From Congeria kusceri (lineage: Eukaryota > Mollusca > Bivalvia > Myida > Dreissenidae): a stretch of DNA of 64,000 nt. This document shows positions 10,391 to 22,106 of the stretch, piece after piece (position 1 is the stretch's first letter; each line of letters opens with the position of its first letter). Under the pieces are notes generated by a model. It saw only the letters and a program-made list of their open reading frames with translations, had not been told where the DNA came from and ran no database searches. A program made the translations under genes and the position numbers. The stretch is from positions 6,770,915 to 6,834,914 of the forward strand of contig CM051026.1 of assembly GCA_027627225.1 (NCBI GenBank), written 5' to 3'.

Positions 10391-11350
10391 CGCTGGACGT
10401 ACGATCCACCTTCACTCAGAGATTTGGCTGGTTCCGAGCACAGCTCTAATCCATTCCCTGACGGCACCAAACATATACCAGTATATGCATAGAACAATAA
10501 AACAATGCTAGTATTGCAATCCTAGTGTTCCAAGCGCAATAGATAGTTATATATGTACTAGACATAATAATAAAAATGTTTATTTCAAAATGACATTATT
10601 TATATAAAAATCATAGTGTATTATGTTAGTTTTGAAAACATGATTGTGTTTTTAATATACGTAAGTGCCTTCATCTAAAGTTAAAGAGTTTCCTTGGATA
10701 TTGGAAATGATATTCTGTGTAAGGCTTCGTTTCAATGTGTCCGTGCCCGTCGTCCGTCCATCCCGGTGAGCACAAATACGGACAATTTGAAATTTAAGTA
10801 AGTGTTTCCATGTGTCCGTATTCCGTATAAATCGTCCGTGTCCGCAAATTGCATCCGTACATTTAATCTTAATGTAGCGTAAATATACGTATTGACGGAG
10901 AACACATACCAAAGGGAAGTCATTTATACCGAAGGGAAATAATTTATTCGAGGAGCGTTTAAATGTTAATGCTTTGTTGTACATACGAATATATGTTTCA
11001 TGAATTTAATTTCGATTTTTGTTTGGTTCCTTTGAAAGTTTTACCCAAACATAAAGTCCATAAACTTAACATATTGTCCATACTCCCTAATCAAAGAATA
11101 CAGCGATTATTTTTATAGGACCGTATTTCATCTGTGCAGTCTTACCACCGAACCTTTTTTGTATTCTATACATGAGTATGGCATTGATAAGAGCGCTGTA
11201 GGATCATATTTTTCACATATCATATTTTTCACACGCCCGTGAAGAATAGGATCTCATTTGTCACATTGTCGGATCACATTTTTCACATATTTTATGGTGA
11301 AATTGTATCGCGACAATCAATGAAATCATTATTTGGAGCACAAATATATA

Positions 11351-11505
11351 ATAATCACCATCATCATCGTCGTCTTCGTCGTTGTCATCATCATCATCAT
11401 CATCATCATCATTATTACCATCATTGTCTCCATCGTCACAATCATCATTATCATCGTCATCATCATTATTCTCATCATCACCATTATTATCACTATCAGA
11501 AACTA
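11351..11505. repeat. ATC/CAT-rich imperfect trinucleotide tract
   Basis: Interrupted (CAT)n and (ATT)n words inside the nested TIR element. The His-rich and Ser-rich frames are a by-product. Confidence 0.9.
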
Positions 11506-11805
11506 AACCTTATTTAGGAGCTACTTACGTATGCATGCGCTTAATCGTTAGTCAATACGTTTGTACGGTCTAATTAGGATATAAAAATGCATACTCGCGT
11601 ACGTCCATACGAACGTACACCTTTTTATTGGGATATTAACCGATGCTCGCATCCGAACGTACGTACCAACAAACTTCCTATTTTGGATTATTTAAACCAG
11701 AATAACCATGCATATGTCCGCCCAAACTAGAATATAGGTATACACTGACGGTAATATAATGACCTAATTAAAACCTCCGGACATGTTACGTACGTTTAGA
11801 CAGTG

Positions 11806-12150
11806 CAGTAGCGTACCGTACCGTACCTCCCGTATCGTGTCGTATCGTATCATATCGTATCGTATCGTATCGTATCGTATCGTATCGTGCTGTATCGTAT
11901 CTAACCGTACATAACCGTACCGTACCTAACTGTACCTAACCGTACCGCACCGTATCGTACCATTCCGTAACTTTCCATACCATAGCATTAAAACCTGCCC
12001 TGCCCTGCCCTGCCCTGCCCTGCCCTGCCCTGCCATGCCATGCCATGCCATGCCATTCCTTACCATACCAAACCGTACCGTACTTAACCGTCCGGTACCG
12101 TGCCGTACCATATCGTACCATACAATGCATACCGCACCGTACCGTAAATC
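11806..12150. repeat. compound pentanucleotide arrays
   Basis: Successive five-base arrays: CGTAC variants, a run of CGTAT near 11848-11886, CCTAA/CCGTA mixes, then CTGCC near 11997-12034, CATGC near 12033-12053 and back to CGTAC. Neighbouring arrays differ by one or two bases, so they look serially derived from one pentamer. Confidence 0.9.
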
Positions 12151-12776
12151 AACCCGTTTTTTATCGGGCACATGCAGCGTGAAAAATTGGATTATGATGT
12201 AACAAATTAACTTTTTGAAAAATTTGAACACTTTCTTTTCATGTGTGAAGAATATGATTTGAGTGCATATCAAAAACTGGACTCGATCACAAATTTCACA
12301 GAAAATATGAAGAATGAGACTGCGATGTGTGAAGAATGAGATCCTATTTGTCACACCTGTTAAAAATGAGATCCTATTTTTCACACGTGCAAAAAATATG
12401 ATTTGTGAAAAATATGGTCCTACAGAGCGCTAAAGACACACGCATATTAAATGAATTGATTTAGACCGGTGTGGTATCAGCGTAAAGCTTGTATCTACCC
12501 TATAATCACAGTCTGATAGTTTGATAGAAAATCACGACTTGGTTTATTAAGACGGACACGTGGAACCAACGCATCCGCATGGAAACTTTACTTACACGGA
12601 TATGGACTCGGACACGGACGCGGACAACTGGAAATGTAGCCTAAATTGGCATTTTATGTGTACGGATTAGGCTACAGACGCATCTTATGTCGCCTACTTT
12701 CTTAAGATTCAACATAATTTCTTTGCATTTATTATGCGATGCCAGGTTTAAAATTTACACGTAATACTATTGTAAT

Positions 12777-12988
12777 CAGGGGCGTAGCTACACCGATCTT
12801 TTATTTACGCGCAGTAAGTTGTGAATATAGTAATTATTATATAAACATTTTAATGAATTAGATCTAAGTTCATGTCACAAATGATTAATTGTTATTATTC
12901 TAATGTTGCGAATATGTATGTTTCCCCCTTTGATTTGCCCATGTGATTGCGTTAAGTGCGGAAAGGAGTATGGCTAGTTACGCCCCTG
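12777..12988. mobile_element. MITE with CAGGGGCGTAGC termini
   Basis: It starts caggggcgtagctac and ends gctagttacgcccctg, giving about 15-bp inverted termini over 212 bases. The same five bases, gtaat, flank both sides (12772-12776 and 12989-12993), a likely target-site duplication. CAGGGGCG-type ends occur in hAT-like elements, but a five-base duplication does not fit hAT well, so the superfamily is left open. Confidence 0.72.
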
Positions 12989-13039
12989 GTAATCTGGATT
13001 TTTTTCACCATTGTGTTTTTATATTGCCCATTATGGGCG

Positions 13040-13678
13040 TTTTCGGGTTCTTTCGATAACAACAACGAAGTCAGGATACTGTTTCTATAAATGGATTACA
13101 TTTACGATGAAATATCATAAATATACAATGTTAACTTCTCGAATCAAATGTAATGAATGACATTTTAAACAATTACAACAATATTTCAAAACAATGTGTT
13201 CCGACGATAAAATAATTAACTAAAAATATCATAACAAAACAAATACAAAATCCAAACGACATATATCAATAGAAAAATATATAAAATGTTATAGTTACCT
13301 ATAAATGGATTATATTTACGATGAAATATCATAAATATACAATGTTAACTTCTCGAATCAAATGTAATGAATGACATTTGACCAAGACGTTCATGTACTA
13401 AGATACAGTTGAGTGAATATCATGCGTGAATTGTCAATTAAAGTATTATTATGTTAGTAAAAACAATTCACCTTTCTACTCTACGTATCGACTACTAATC
13501 AAAATACTAATCTCTATCTAAATTTACAGTTAACTAAAGTCTACATTGGCCAATGTATGAATGACAATTATGGATAATATAAAATTATTATATAAATAAT
13601 TCAAAACAAATTTCCAATTACTCAATAAATATATTTATTTTATAAATACATTTAATATATAATTATACACCTACAACA
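13040..13678 (-). repeat. 3' LTR of the Gypsy element
   Basis: Direct repeat of 17738-18372. On the minus strand it begins TGTTGTAGGTGTA. It holds an internal duplication of 81 bases (13085-13165 and 13299-13379). The outer end has lost or diverged in the terminal tgttgccgagttc block. Confidence 0.9.
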
Positions 13679-13692
13679 CATTTACCCCCTAC
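13679..13692 (-). other. polypurine tract
   Basis: Read on the minus strand, gtagggggtaaatg lies directly before the 3' LTR start TGTTG. Position and G-rich composition fit a plus-strand primer tract, though the last bases are not all purine. Confidence 0.6.
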
Positions 13693-14080
13693 GAGGAAAT
13701 GTCGTCCTCGACATTATAAAATTCAAACGTCGCTTCCTAGCAAGGTTTGATACAGTTCACAATTGTAGAATCTGCGACGCGCAAACGGTTGTTGTGATAA
13801 ACACAACAAAGAATAAATCAGCAACATCAACTCATTTGTTCACATATGTTTATTTGAAATATGTTAAGAACATATTTAAACGACAATGATACATAAACAT
13901 AGGGCAGATAATAAAACAATTTACATTTAAAACTCTGAATATACTGTTATAGGTACAGTTACATGTGTTATCACTGCTTATATACTCAACTCTTCATTAG
14001 TTACTATAATAAAATTATCACAATCAAACAGACATAATTTTAAAAGAATATTCAATTACATAGTAACAATGATTATAGTT

Positions 14081-15490
14081 TTAATTCTCCGGTTGGTAAC
14101 CACGCAGGCCTATGGGTCTTTCGTTGACTATGGCGCAACGGCAGATGCCTAGACTTCCGATTGGAGCGTCGTGGTTCTGGATCCATTTCCGGTGTGTGAC
14201 TGTCCGAACTGGCGGATTCTGGCCGCTCATCGACATCTGTGGTGGATTCGTCGGAAACTTCGGGGAAGAATCGCGCTCCACTTCCTGAATAGGAGGGAAA
14301 GAACAGGGCAGAAGATGGTTCAGGTGGACAGTTTTAATTCCATCGTCGCCTCTCTCTTTCCTTATGCGATATACGGGAAAACTGCAATCAGTCTGGACTA
14401 CAATTACGTAAATGTCTGACGTCCATATATCACTTAGCTTGTGTTTTACCTTTATTCCGAAACTCCGAAGTAGACACCGGTCTCCCGGAAGTAGTTTAGC
14501 CTCAATGACCCTGATGTCGTATCGCTGTTTGGCCTTACTAGCTTTCTCTCCAGCACATCGGTTGGCAAACTTGTAAGCGTCACCCAAATGTTGTTCCAGT
14601 TGCCGCATATATTCCGATGGCGAGGCGCCACCAATACGTTGGCGGAGACTTCCCAAAACTGCGTCAATAGCTAGTCGTGGTGTTCTGCCAAACATGAGGT
14701 GGTATGGTGAATATCCCGTAACCTCACATTTGGTCACGTTATATGCGTGCACTAACGATGGAATTGCTGTTTTCCAGTCAGATTTTCGTTCAGACTCTAA
14801 TGTGCGCAGCATTTTAATTAGCATTTGGTTAAAGCGCTCGCACTGGCCATTATGCTGGGGGTGATATGGCGTTGTGCGCGTGCGTTTGACACCAGCGATC
14901 TTGCATAGTCTCTGTATAACCTTAGAGAGAAAGTTCTGGCCTCGATCACTATGAAGTTTTTCGGGAAACCCGTAGTGGACGAAAAATTGTTCGAATAATA
15001 TTTTTGCTGTGGTACGAGCGGTCTGATTCTTGGCAGGAAAAGCTTGCGCGTAGCGCGTAAAGTGGTCGGTTATAACGAGCACGTTTTCATAACCCCCTTT
15101 TGAAACTTCCAGTGATAAATAGTTAATGCAAATGAGTTCCATACGGTAGGATGACTCAATATTGACTAGACCTGCTGCTTAGGGCGGTGAGCTTTTGCTA
15201 CGCAGACACCTTCCGCACCTACTTACCCACAGCGCAACGTCCGCATCCATACCCGGTCAATAAAACCGCTCTTTAAACAGAGAAATGGTTCTATCACGCA
15301 CCTGGTGTCCTAAATCATCGTGCAATGCACGGACTATTTCTCGGCGTGCAGACTCAGGCAGAACAATTAGACCACTGCTATCTCCTTCTGACGCACTGCG
15401 ATAAAACAAAACACCATTTGATATGTACAAGTGTTTAAAATTTCGAAAGTACTTTTTCACTGTTTCTGACTGCATTTTATATTCAGTCAT
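14081..15490 (-). pseudogene. Gypsy integrase, disrupted
   Basis: 15257-15490 holds the zinc-binding start (LHDDLGH) and 14081-15142 the core plus tail. Between them lie a TGA in place of a conserved Trp codon near 15256 and a TAA near 15180, with the CxxC pair still readable. The DDE core shows SDRGQNF and the Glu of NGQCERFN, but the first catalytic Asp position reads Asn (ICINYLSLE, codon 15122-15124). A GPY/F-like tail (HKLSDIW ... TVHLNHLLP) follows the core. The protein normally inserts the cDNA into host DNA; this copy should be inactive. Confidence 0.9.
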
Positions 15491-15550
15491 TTCGGGGAAT
15501 TGCGCTCGTTCAACAAATGTTTTTACGCGTGAAATGGTTGTATCCGCATT

Positions 15551-16085
15551 TTAACCGTATGCCCAGTTATGCATGTTGAAAGTCTGACACTTTGTTTGAT
15601 CAGATGTAGTTTGTGTTTGTTCAACTGCAATCGGTGAATAATCAACGACGTGAGACGCAAGAATAGCATTGACTACATTACTACTCACAGAAACTGTATT
15701 GCTTTGGTTAACATCAGTATCATCATGCTGTTGCCATGATAACACATCGGCGTCAATGTTTGATTTACCGCTTCTGTATACCGAAGTTGTAATTTGCAAG
15801 TGCGGCTTCCGATCGAAGACCACACGCATCCAGTTTAGCGGTAGTTTTTACGTATGTGAGCGGATTATTGTCTGTAAGAACCTCAAAGGGAACTCCATAT
15901 AGGTAATCGTGGAATTTCTCCGTTACTGCCCACTTGAGTGCGAGAAATTCCAGTTTACTTGAATGGTAATTCTTTTCCGAGGGTTTCAAACTTCTACTCG
16001 CATATGCAATAACCCGTTGGGTCCCGTCGTCTTGAATCTGGTACAAAACAGAACCTAGACCATTTAATGAGGCATCCGTGTGCAC
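15551..16085 (-). pseudogene. Gypsy RNase H, frameshifted
   Basis: 15765-16085 carries HTDASLNGLGSVLYQ, IAYASRSL, LEFLALKWAV and TDNNPLTY, the standard RNase H blocks with Asp and Glu present. The frame then shifts, and the continuation SGKSNIDADVLSW, equivalent to the usual DADALSR end, is in the 15551-15829 frame. It would degrade template RNA during reverse transcription. Confidence 0.88.
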
Positions 16086-16152
16086 AATAAACGGTTTGTT
16101 TTAATTGGCATACGCCGAAACAGGTGCAGTGCATAACTTGTTTATTATCGTT

Positions 16153-17230
16153 TCAAACGCTTCTTGCTATAGTTGACCCCATACAAATGGCGGCTTTTTG
16201 GACTTGTGGTCTTACACCAGTCAACAAGTCATTCAATGGTCGAGCTATAACTGCAAAATTTTCTACAAATTTGCGATAGTAGCCCGCAAACCCTAAGAAA
16301 CTTCTGACTTCTTTGATAGTTGAAGGAACTTTCCAGTTCCGGATTGCCTCCGTTTTTGAAGGGTCAGTTTGAATACCTTCATGGCTAACCAAGTGACCGA
16401 GGTATGTTACTTCATTTTTCAGGAAGTCGCATTTGGAAGCCTTTAGTTTAAGGTTATGTTCCTTAAACGTGAAAAGTAGCAGGGGCATTGCAGAGCCCAA
16501 ATGGCATCCGGTTACATTCAAAGAAGCCCGGGTTCCTACCTGGAACGCCGTTTTCTCTTTATCTTCTTCCGCCATTTCCACTTGCCAGTATCCGGCTTTC
16601 AAATCGAGTTTGGTGAAATCGCGGGAACCAGCTCACAGGTGCAAAGTGTCGTCAATTCTGGGTAGCGCGTGCGCGTCTTTGTGAGTCCGACTATTTATTT
16701 TCCGAAAGTCTGAACAGAAGCGTATCGATCCGTCTTTCTTTCTTACCGTGACCACATTGGAGAAAAACGGACTGCTTGACGGTCGTATCCCATGTCCAAC
16801 ATTTCCTGTATATGCTCTCTGACCTCGTTGACTAGACCTGGGGGTACCCTGCGATATGGTTCTTTGAATGGTTCAGGGTTTTCAAGATATATTTTATGTT
16901 TTACTATGTCAGTACTGCCTAAATATAGTGGGCCCTTTGAAAATATATCTTGAAACTTGAAAAATAGATCTTTTAAAGGTTCTTGCATTTGGGGTTCTAA
17001 ATGGCTCAGATCTAATTTTAGCTCCTTTATTAAATCATCTTTTTCTTTCTGTGACGGCTCCGATTTACCTTTTATTTCAGTCGCGCTATCTGCTGACCAG
17101 TTGTGTAGTACTTTCGCCTCGTGTAGCTCACAAAGTACTGATTTTGGCTCTATTTTTATTTTCTTGGCCGAAATGTTAAAAATACGTACATGCATTCTGG
17201 CTGTCGTACCAACAGTTTCTAGGCTTTCTA
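16153..17230 (-). pseudogene. Gypsy reverse transcriptase, YxDD region deleted
   Basis: 16743-17195 gives the N-terminal part (FQDIFSKG, YRRVPPGLVNEV, IQEMLDMG). After a frame change come KKDGSIRFCSDFRK and LPRIDD, a TGA, then FTKLDLKAGYWQ with the first catalytic Asp (codon near 16603). In 16153-16602 the sequence passes from a damaged finger region directly to FKEHNLKLKASKCDF at about 16475: the stretch that should hold the YxDD catalytic motif is missing. LGHLV and SFLGFAGYYRKF follow normally. Upstream of 17195 only a short protease-to-RT linker remains. Confidence 0.9.
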
Positions 17231-17455
17231 CCCGTGGGCAAACACCTATTCGATTTTAACAGGATTCTGATGGTTCCGTTATAGCAATAGATTCGTTGCC
17301 TGTCTTACGTACCATTCCTGATAGTCATTGTTTGATACGGCTGTATTTCAATTGCTCGATTATTCGTCGATACAACGTTACCAATGGGCGAGCGCAATGA
17401 CACGGCGGAAATTGCAGTTTGCCACTCTAATGGAATATCTTCGCGTTCCAAACCA

Positions 17456-17622
17456 TGTATGTCACGGCATGAACTTGGTCACTTAAATGGGAGAAAATTG
17501 TGCGGCCAGTCCGGGACTCGAACCCGGGACCCCTCGCTATCAGGGCGAGTGCTCTCCCGAGCTAACCGGGCCGCCACACAACTTCTCCCCTTTAAGTGAC
17601 CAAGTTCATCCCGTGACATACA
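17456..17622 (-). mobile_element. 167-bp palindromic element with tRNA-like core, inserted in the Gypsy leader
   Basis: Perfect 12-base ends tgtatgtcacgg / ccgtgacataca extend into arms of about 48 bases. On the minus strand the loop (17502-17576) has a D-arm like gctcgggagagc, an anticodon-like stem ctcgc/gcgag and a T-arm ccgggttcgagtcccgg. The acceptor pairing is poor and position 33 would be C, so it is not a normal tRNA gene. Internal pol III boxes are intact in appearance. Confidence 0.75.
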
Positions 17623-17718
17623 CCCTCGCTCAAATATGAATTCGTCATCGAATTCAGGGATTCACGGTGTTATATAATTACCACGGGCCCTCGGAGAGTT
17701 AACCCGGGTAACGTCACG

Positions 17719-17736
17719 GCCCCACGTTGGGCGCCA
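17719..17736 (-). other. primer binding site, tRNA-Lys(CUU) type
   Basis: On the minus strand tggcgcccaacgtggggc lies one base after the 5' LTR end (...ggcaaca). All 18 bases are complementary to the 3' end of animal tRNA-Lys(CUU) as I know it. Confidence 0.88.
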
Positions 17737-17737
17737 G

Positions 17738-18372
17738 TGTTGCCGAGTTCTTTTCGGGTTCTTTCGATAACAACAACGAAGTCAGGATACAGTTTCTATA
17801 AATGGATTATATTTACGATGAAATATCATAAATATACAATGTTAACTTTTCGAATCAAATGTGATGAATGACATTTTAAAAAATTACGACGATAAAATAA
17901 TTAACTATAAATAACATAACAAAACAAATACAAAATACAAACGACATATATCAATAGAAAAATATATATAATGTTATAGTTACCTATAAATGGATTATAT
18001 TTACGATGAAATGTCATAAATATACAATGTTAACTTCTCGAATCAAATGTAATGAATGACATTTGACCAAGACGTTCATGTACTAAGATACAGTTGAGTG
18101 AATATCATGCGTGAATTTTCAATTAAAGTATTATTATGTTAGTAAAAACAGTTCAACTTTCTGCTCTACGTATCGACTACTAATCAAAATACTAATCTTT
18201 ATCTAAATTTACAGTTAACTAAAGTCTACATTGGCCAATGTATGCATGACAATTATGGATAATATAAAATCATGATATAAATAATTCAAAACAAATTTCC
18301 AATTACTCAATAAATATATATATTTTATAAATATATTAAATATATTTAATACATTATTATACACCTACAACA
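17738..18372 (-). repeat. 5' LTR of the Gypsy element
   Basis: 635-base direct repeat of 13040-13678; minus-strand ends are TGTTGTAGG and GGCAACA. It lacks about 27 bases found in the other LTR after the first copy of the internal 81-bp duplication (copies begin at 17796 and 17983). Confidence 0.92.
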
Positions 18373-18952
18373 TTTACACAAATGTTGAACATATTAACTC
18401 TGGGCGTTTTCCAAGGGGATATCGATGAGTATTCAATGCAATATTTTTATCGCAACTGATTAGCATCAATTTTGAGTGAAGGTTTTTGATTGGGTCAGAA
18501 AAGTTAATTCGGATTAGTCGATGTTTCACTGCGCACGAAAACATTGCAAACGGGCGCGAAAGGCACTATTTGTTGTGTAGTTCTCGTGGAAAATGGATGT
18601 CATAAAATCTTACAGAGCGGTCTACTTCAACACAGAACTCTGATAAACACGTGGATATAAAGGTTTATCATAATGTAATAGTAAGTTTAAATTATTATAA
18701 TATTTTTAATTTTTGTGAAAAGAGACTGTTCGCACATTATCTTCATCTATAAATTGTATTAACCAATGTTTGACTTGTAAACGTAATTTGACTATTTTTT
18801 GCAATGCTGGTTTTAGTTTTACGAAAATGGACTGATTCAATTATATTTACAGGGAATGTCGAGCAACGGTATATCAACTTATTTATTAATCTTTGTAAAA
18901 TAAAGTACAATTTACTTGCATTTGAGTTTGAGTTATGAAGAAAAAAAATCAT

Positions 18953-19032
18953 TCGAACGCTTCCTAGTCAGGATCGAACACACGACCTCGCGACGGCAAG
19001 GCGGACACCATTGCACCACTGCGACCTCTATT
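18953..19032 (-). mobile_element. tRNA-derived SINE fragment (SINE-1)
   Basis: On the minus strand the region reads cgcagtggtgcaatggtg (A box) and ggtcgtgtgttcgatcc (B box). The same head occurs, with a longer body, at 20655-20832, 22530-22705 and 36270-36450. Confidence 0.65.
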
Positions 19033-19388
19033 AATCCGTTAAATATACACTTTCGTAATTGACATAGTGTACACAAATTGCAACTATGACTCAAAATTCG
19101 GTATTTGGAGGTAAACAGACTTGTTTATGTGTTTTATTATGATTAAAGCTGGTGTTTAATTGTATTTATTTAAAGAACGGAAAAGATGAGTGTTTGTTTC
19201 TGTGAATTCTCAACCCAAGGCCCGGCTAAGTCAGGCGACAAGATGGAAAGGGCGCCCCCACCCTGCCGTCTGGCTTTCAGGGTCATGATCTGGGAGTTCA
19301 ATGGAATAAATACGAGTATTTTCTGACAAAACATTGGGGCTGACAAAACCTTTAGATACTTGTGTCCAATGTTGTAGTTTCCATTTTC

Positions 19389-19405
19389 GTTAATAATAAT
19401 AATAA

Positions 19406-19443
<38 letters not shown>

Positions 19444-19485
19444 ACAATAATAATAATACTGATAATAATAATAATAATAATAAAC
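19389..19485. repeat. AAT/ATT microsatellite, palindromic
   Basis: (AAT)n turns into (ATT)n and back, so the tract can fold on itself. Confidence 0.95.
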
Positions 19486-20654
19486 TGTAGATTAATGTTC
19501 AATAGAAATAAGCACCATGCAGTATAAAACAACACCGTGGCATACAATAAAATATATAATAAATGTTACATTTATTGATTGTTTTTTATTCAGCGAGATA
19601 TCTGGTGTGTTGTCCACTGAGTGATTGGTATGCTGCAGAAGTGCCGTTTCTCCGAGCCTGATTCCGACGACATCCGAAGCTCCGTTTTGCTCCATGCAGG
19701 CGACAATCTGTGTTCGATGCAGACTACAGCCAAAGTTCGATGTCGACGATAACTCAAGGTATTTTTTTTATAATGGTGATGACAATTATTTTCAGAGATT
19801 CATGCTGAAAACCAGACCTGGATGAAGACAAAAACCAGCCTGAGTTTGATGCTGACAACAACCAGAGTCCTATGCAAACAATAACCAGAGCTTGATGCAG
19901 ACGACAATGGATGGCGACGACAATCCAAGCTAAGTTTTATTTTTTATGCTGTTTATAAGAATTTCAGAGTTACGAGCTGAAAACACGAGTTCTATGCCGA
20001 CAGGAACCGGAAGCCAGAGCCGACGAAAATCCAAGTTAGAGGAATACAGCTGGAATAAATGCCGTGATTTCAGTAAGATCAACTTTATATTTTGATTTCA
20101 TGTTTTACCTACACTAATTATGATAATTTTATGTGGTTCGATAAACTTTTAAAATATTAATGAATCAACGCCGACCGGGTGTGGATAAGTTTAAGACCTT
20201 CCAATCACAAGGACACCATATTTATTAAACCACGGAGATTTTGAGTGGTTCGTTAAAATTTTAAAATGTAAATGGTTAACTAATATCACAATGATGAATA
20301 ACGAAAGAATATATGCTGGCCATATTTTTTGTAAAATTGTGAAAAATTTTGCCCTTAATGTACAGACTGTTCCATTTTCAAACATTTGCAGCCATTTTAG
20401 CAGCCATTGTTGTAGTATATATTCGCAGACGACAACTCTTGTAAGATAGATGGCGACCATGACGCATGCGCGCGAAACAAAATGGATGTCAACCTCAACT
20501 GATTTAACGAGTCTGGACATTACGGTTTTGTTTTATTTTGAAATATCAGGATAAAAGCCGTGATTTGCGTATGATCAACCGTTCTGTTAATATTATTGTT
20601 TTGGTTGTACTAATGATGCTTATTTTAGTTAAGTTAAAACCTATTTATTTAACT

Positions 20655-20832
20655 CGATTGTGTCGAAGGCCTGAGCTTATAGAGACACGTTCAAGTCCGT
20701 CTTTTGGATAGAGCCAGTACTTGATGCCTTTTTTAGAAAGTTTCCTTCGAACGCTTCCCGTGTAGGGATCAAACTCAGGACCTTCAGATCGAAAGCCGGA
20801 CACCATATCTGTTAAAACACTGACTTTTTAAA
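20655..20832 (-). mobile_element. SINE-1 copy in tandem block 2
   Basis: tRNA-like head at 20742-20830 on the minus strand, preceded on the plus strand by gcttatagagacacgttcaa and the word gagccagtacttgatg, the SINE body seen in the other copies. Confidence 0.6.
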
Positions 20833-21333
20833 TGGTTCGTTAACACTTTAAGATGTTTATAGAGAGATAATAGCATAACGATTTATAACGACAATAAAAA
20901 TATATTTTGTAATAAGTTCCTGTTAATATTCAAACTAGTTTTATTTGAAAATAATTTCAGCATTTTAGAAGCCAGCGAAATAGAGTACAGCAGTAGACTA
21001 CAACGCGATCTAAATGGCGACCATTACGCATGCGCAGGAAACAGATGAAGGACAGCATCAACTGATTGAACGAGAATGGTCGTATGTTTTTGTTTGATTG
21101 TAAATAATAAGAATAATAGCCGGGATGTGCGACATATCAACTTAATATTTCTGTTGATGTCATGTTATAGCTACAATAATTTATGAAAGTTTTAGTTTTG
21201 TTAAGCTCGATTATGTCGAAAGTCCGAGGCTTATTGAGTCACTTTCGAGTCCGTTATCTTGGTAGAACCAGTACATGGTGTCTTTTTGAGAAAGTTTGTT
21301 CGAACGCCTCCGATCGCAAGGCGAACACCATTG

Positions 21334-21594
21334 CCCGTATTCACAAAGTTCCTTAGGGAAAACTTAAAAAAAGTAAATTCCTTAAATTAATAAAATTCCT
21401 TAAGTCTCTGGCATTTTCATGTAAAGATCTTTTAACATTTAATGTTTTAAACTCGTAAATATTGCCTATACATTGAGTGTTGCAGCATTCTTTGTACAGA
21501 AATCATTGGGTTTTACTTGGAAAATTGAACTGAAATTTTCACTTAAGTACAACTTAAGTTAAGATTTCCCTTAGGAGCTTTGTGAATACCAGCC
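21334..21594. mobile_element. MITE with gtattcacaaag termini, inserted in SINE-1
   Basis: The left end gtattcacaaagttccttag and the inverse of the right end (gtattcacaaagctcctaag) are 30-bp inverted repeats. It splits a SINE-1 copy: the head resumes at about 21597 with gatcaactacgccactgag. Confidence 0.78.
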
Positions 21595-22106
21595 CTGATC
21601 AACTACGCCACTGAGATTTCAAGGTGTTTGTTAAAACTAAAATGTATTTTAGAGATAACGAAAATAACATATTTCAGAGTTTTCTTTGTCGGTATTCAAT
21701 AATTGTGATATCACGGGTGGGCGGAGCCTAACGGTGCAATAAGTAGCGTGCGCATAAATCAAAACTAATTTTCAACATACCGCATGCTAAATATGGTATA
21801 AAACACGTGTAGCATACTTTGACCTCAATATGTAAATTACATAACCTCGCCCTGTGGGCTCGTTAAATAACTAACAAAGTGTGCTACAACTATTACATAT
21901 ACGCTCGCAATAAAAATAGTTCAAATTTTATTATTATCCTCTTTGAAATATGTGTTCTATTTTCTAAAAAAAAAATCAGCAATTTTAGAAGTATTCCATA
22001 GCAGGCAAGACCACAAGCTAGCTGACGACCATGTCGCATACGCGGGAAACAAATGGAGGACAACATCAACCGATTTAACGCGCATGGACGTTTTTGTTTT
22101 ATTTTG

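Larger units (their letters stand above)
11192..12431. mobile_element. nested TIR element with tttttcacat repeats and simple-repeat interior
   Basis: The left end agcgctgtaggatcatattt matches the inverse of the right end (agcgctctgtaggaccatat). Inverted similarity extends about 150-200 bases, each arm holding several ataggatctcatttntcaca modules. The interior carries an ATC-rich tract and pentanucleotide arrays. The longest minus frame (11926-12384) is only repeat-derived, so the element looks non-autonomous. Confidence 0.65.
10722..12650. mobile_element. outer TIR element with gtccgtgtccg-rich ends
   Basis: The left arm (about 10722-10830) and right arm (about 12550-12650) are imperfect inverses: both contain runs of gtccg words and a gtaagtgtttccatg / catggaaactttac pair. 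A second TIR element (11192-12431) is nested inside. No transposase frame is visible. The arms are quite diverged, so boundaries are approximate. Confidence 0.5.
13040..18372 (-). mobile_element. decayed Ty3/Gypsy LTR retrotransposon
   Basis: Order on the minus strand: 5' LTR (17738-18372), primer site (17719-17736), leader lacking gag and carrying a small insertion (17456-17622), reverse transcriptase, RNase H, integrase, polypurine tract, 3' LTR (13040-13678). RT-RNase H-integrase order defines Ty3/Gypsy. All pol parts are broken and the LTRs differ at scattered sites and by a roughly 27-base length change, so the copy is old and cannot move by itself. The left end of the 3' LTR lacks the outermost bases present in the 5' LTR, and no clear target-site duplication was found. 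Confidence 0.92.

Noticed and set aside
17502..17576. Functional tRNA gene
   Set aside because: Acceptor stem pairs poorly and the anticodon loop lacks U33; it lies within an inverted-repeat element.
18402..18410. gggcgtttt at both 13036 and 18402 as the Gypsy target-site duplication
   Set aside because: The LTR ends set by TGTTG, the primer site and LTR-LTR comparison lie about 30 bases away from the right-hand copy, so the match is probably accidental.
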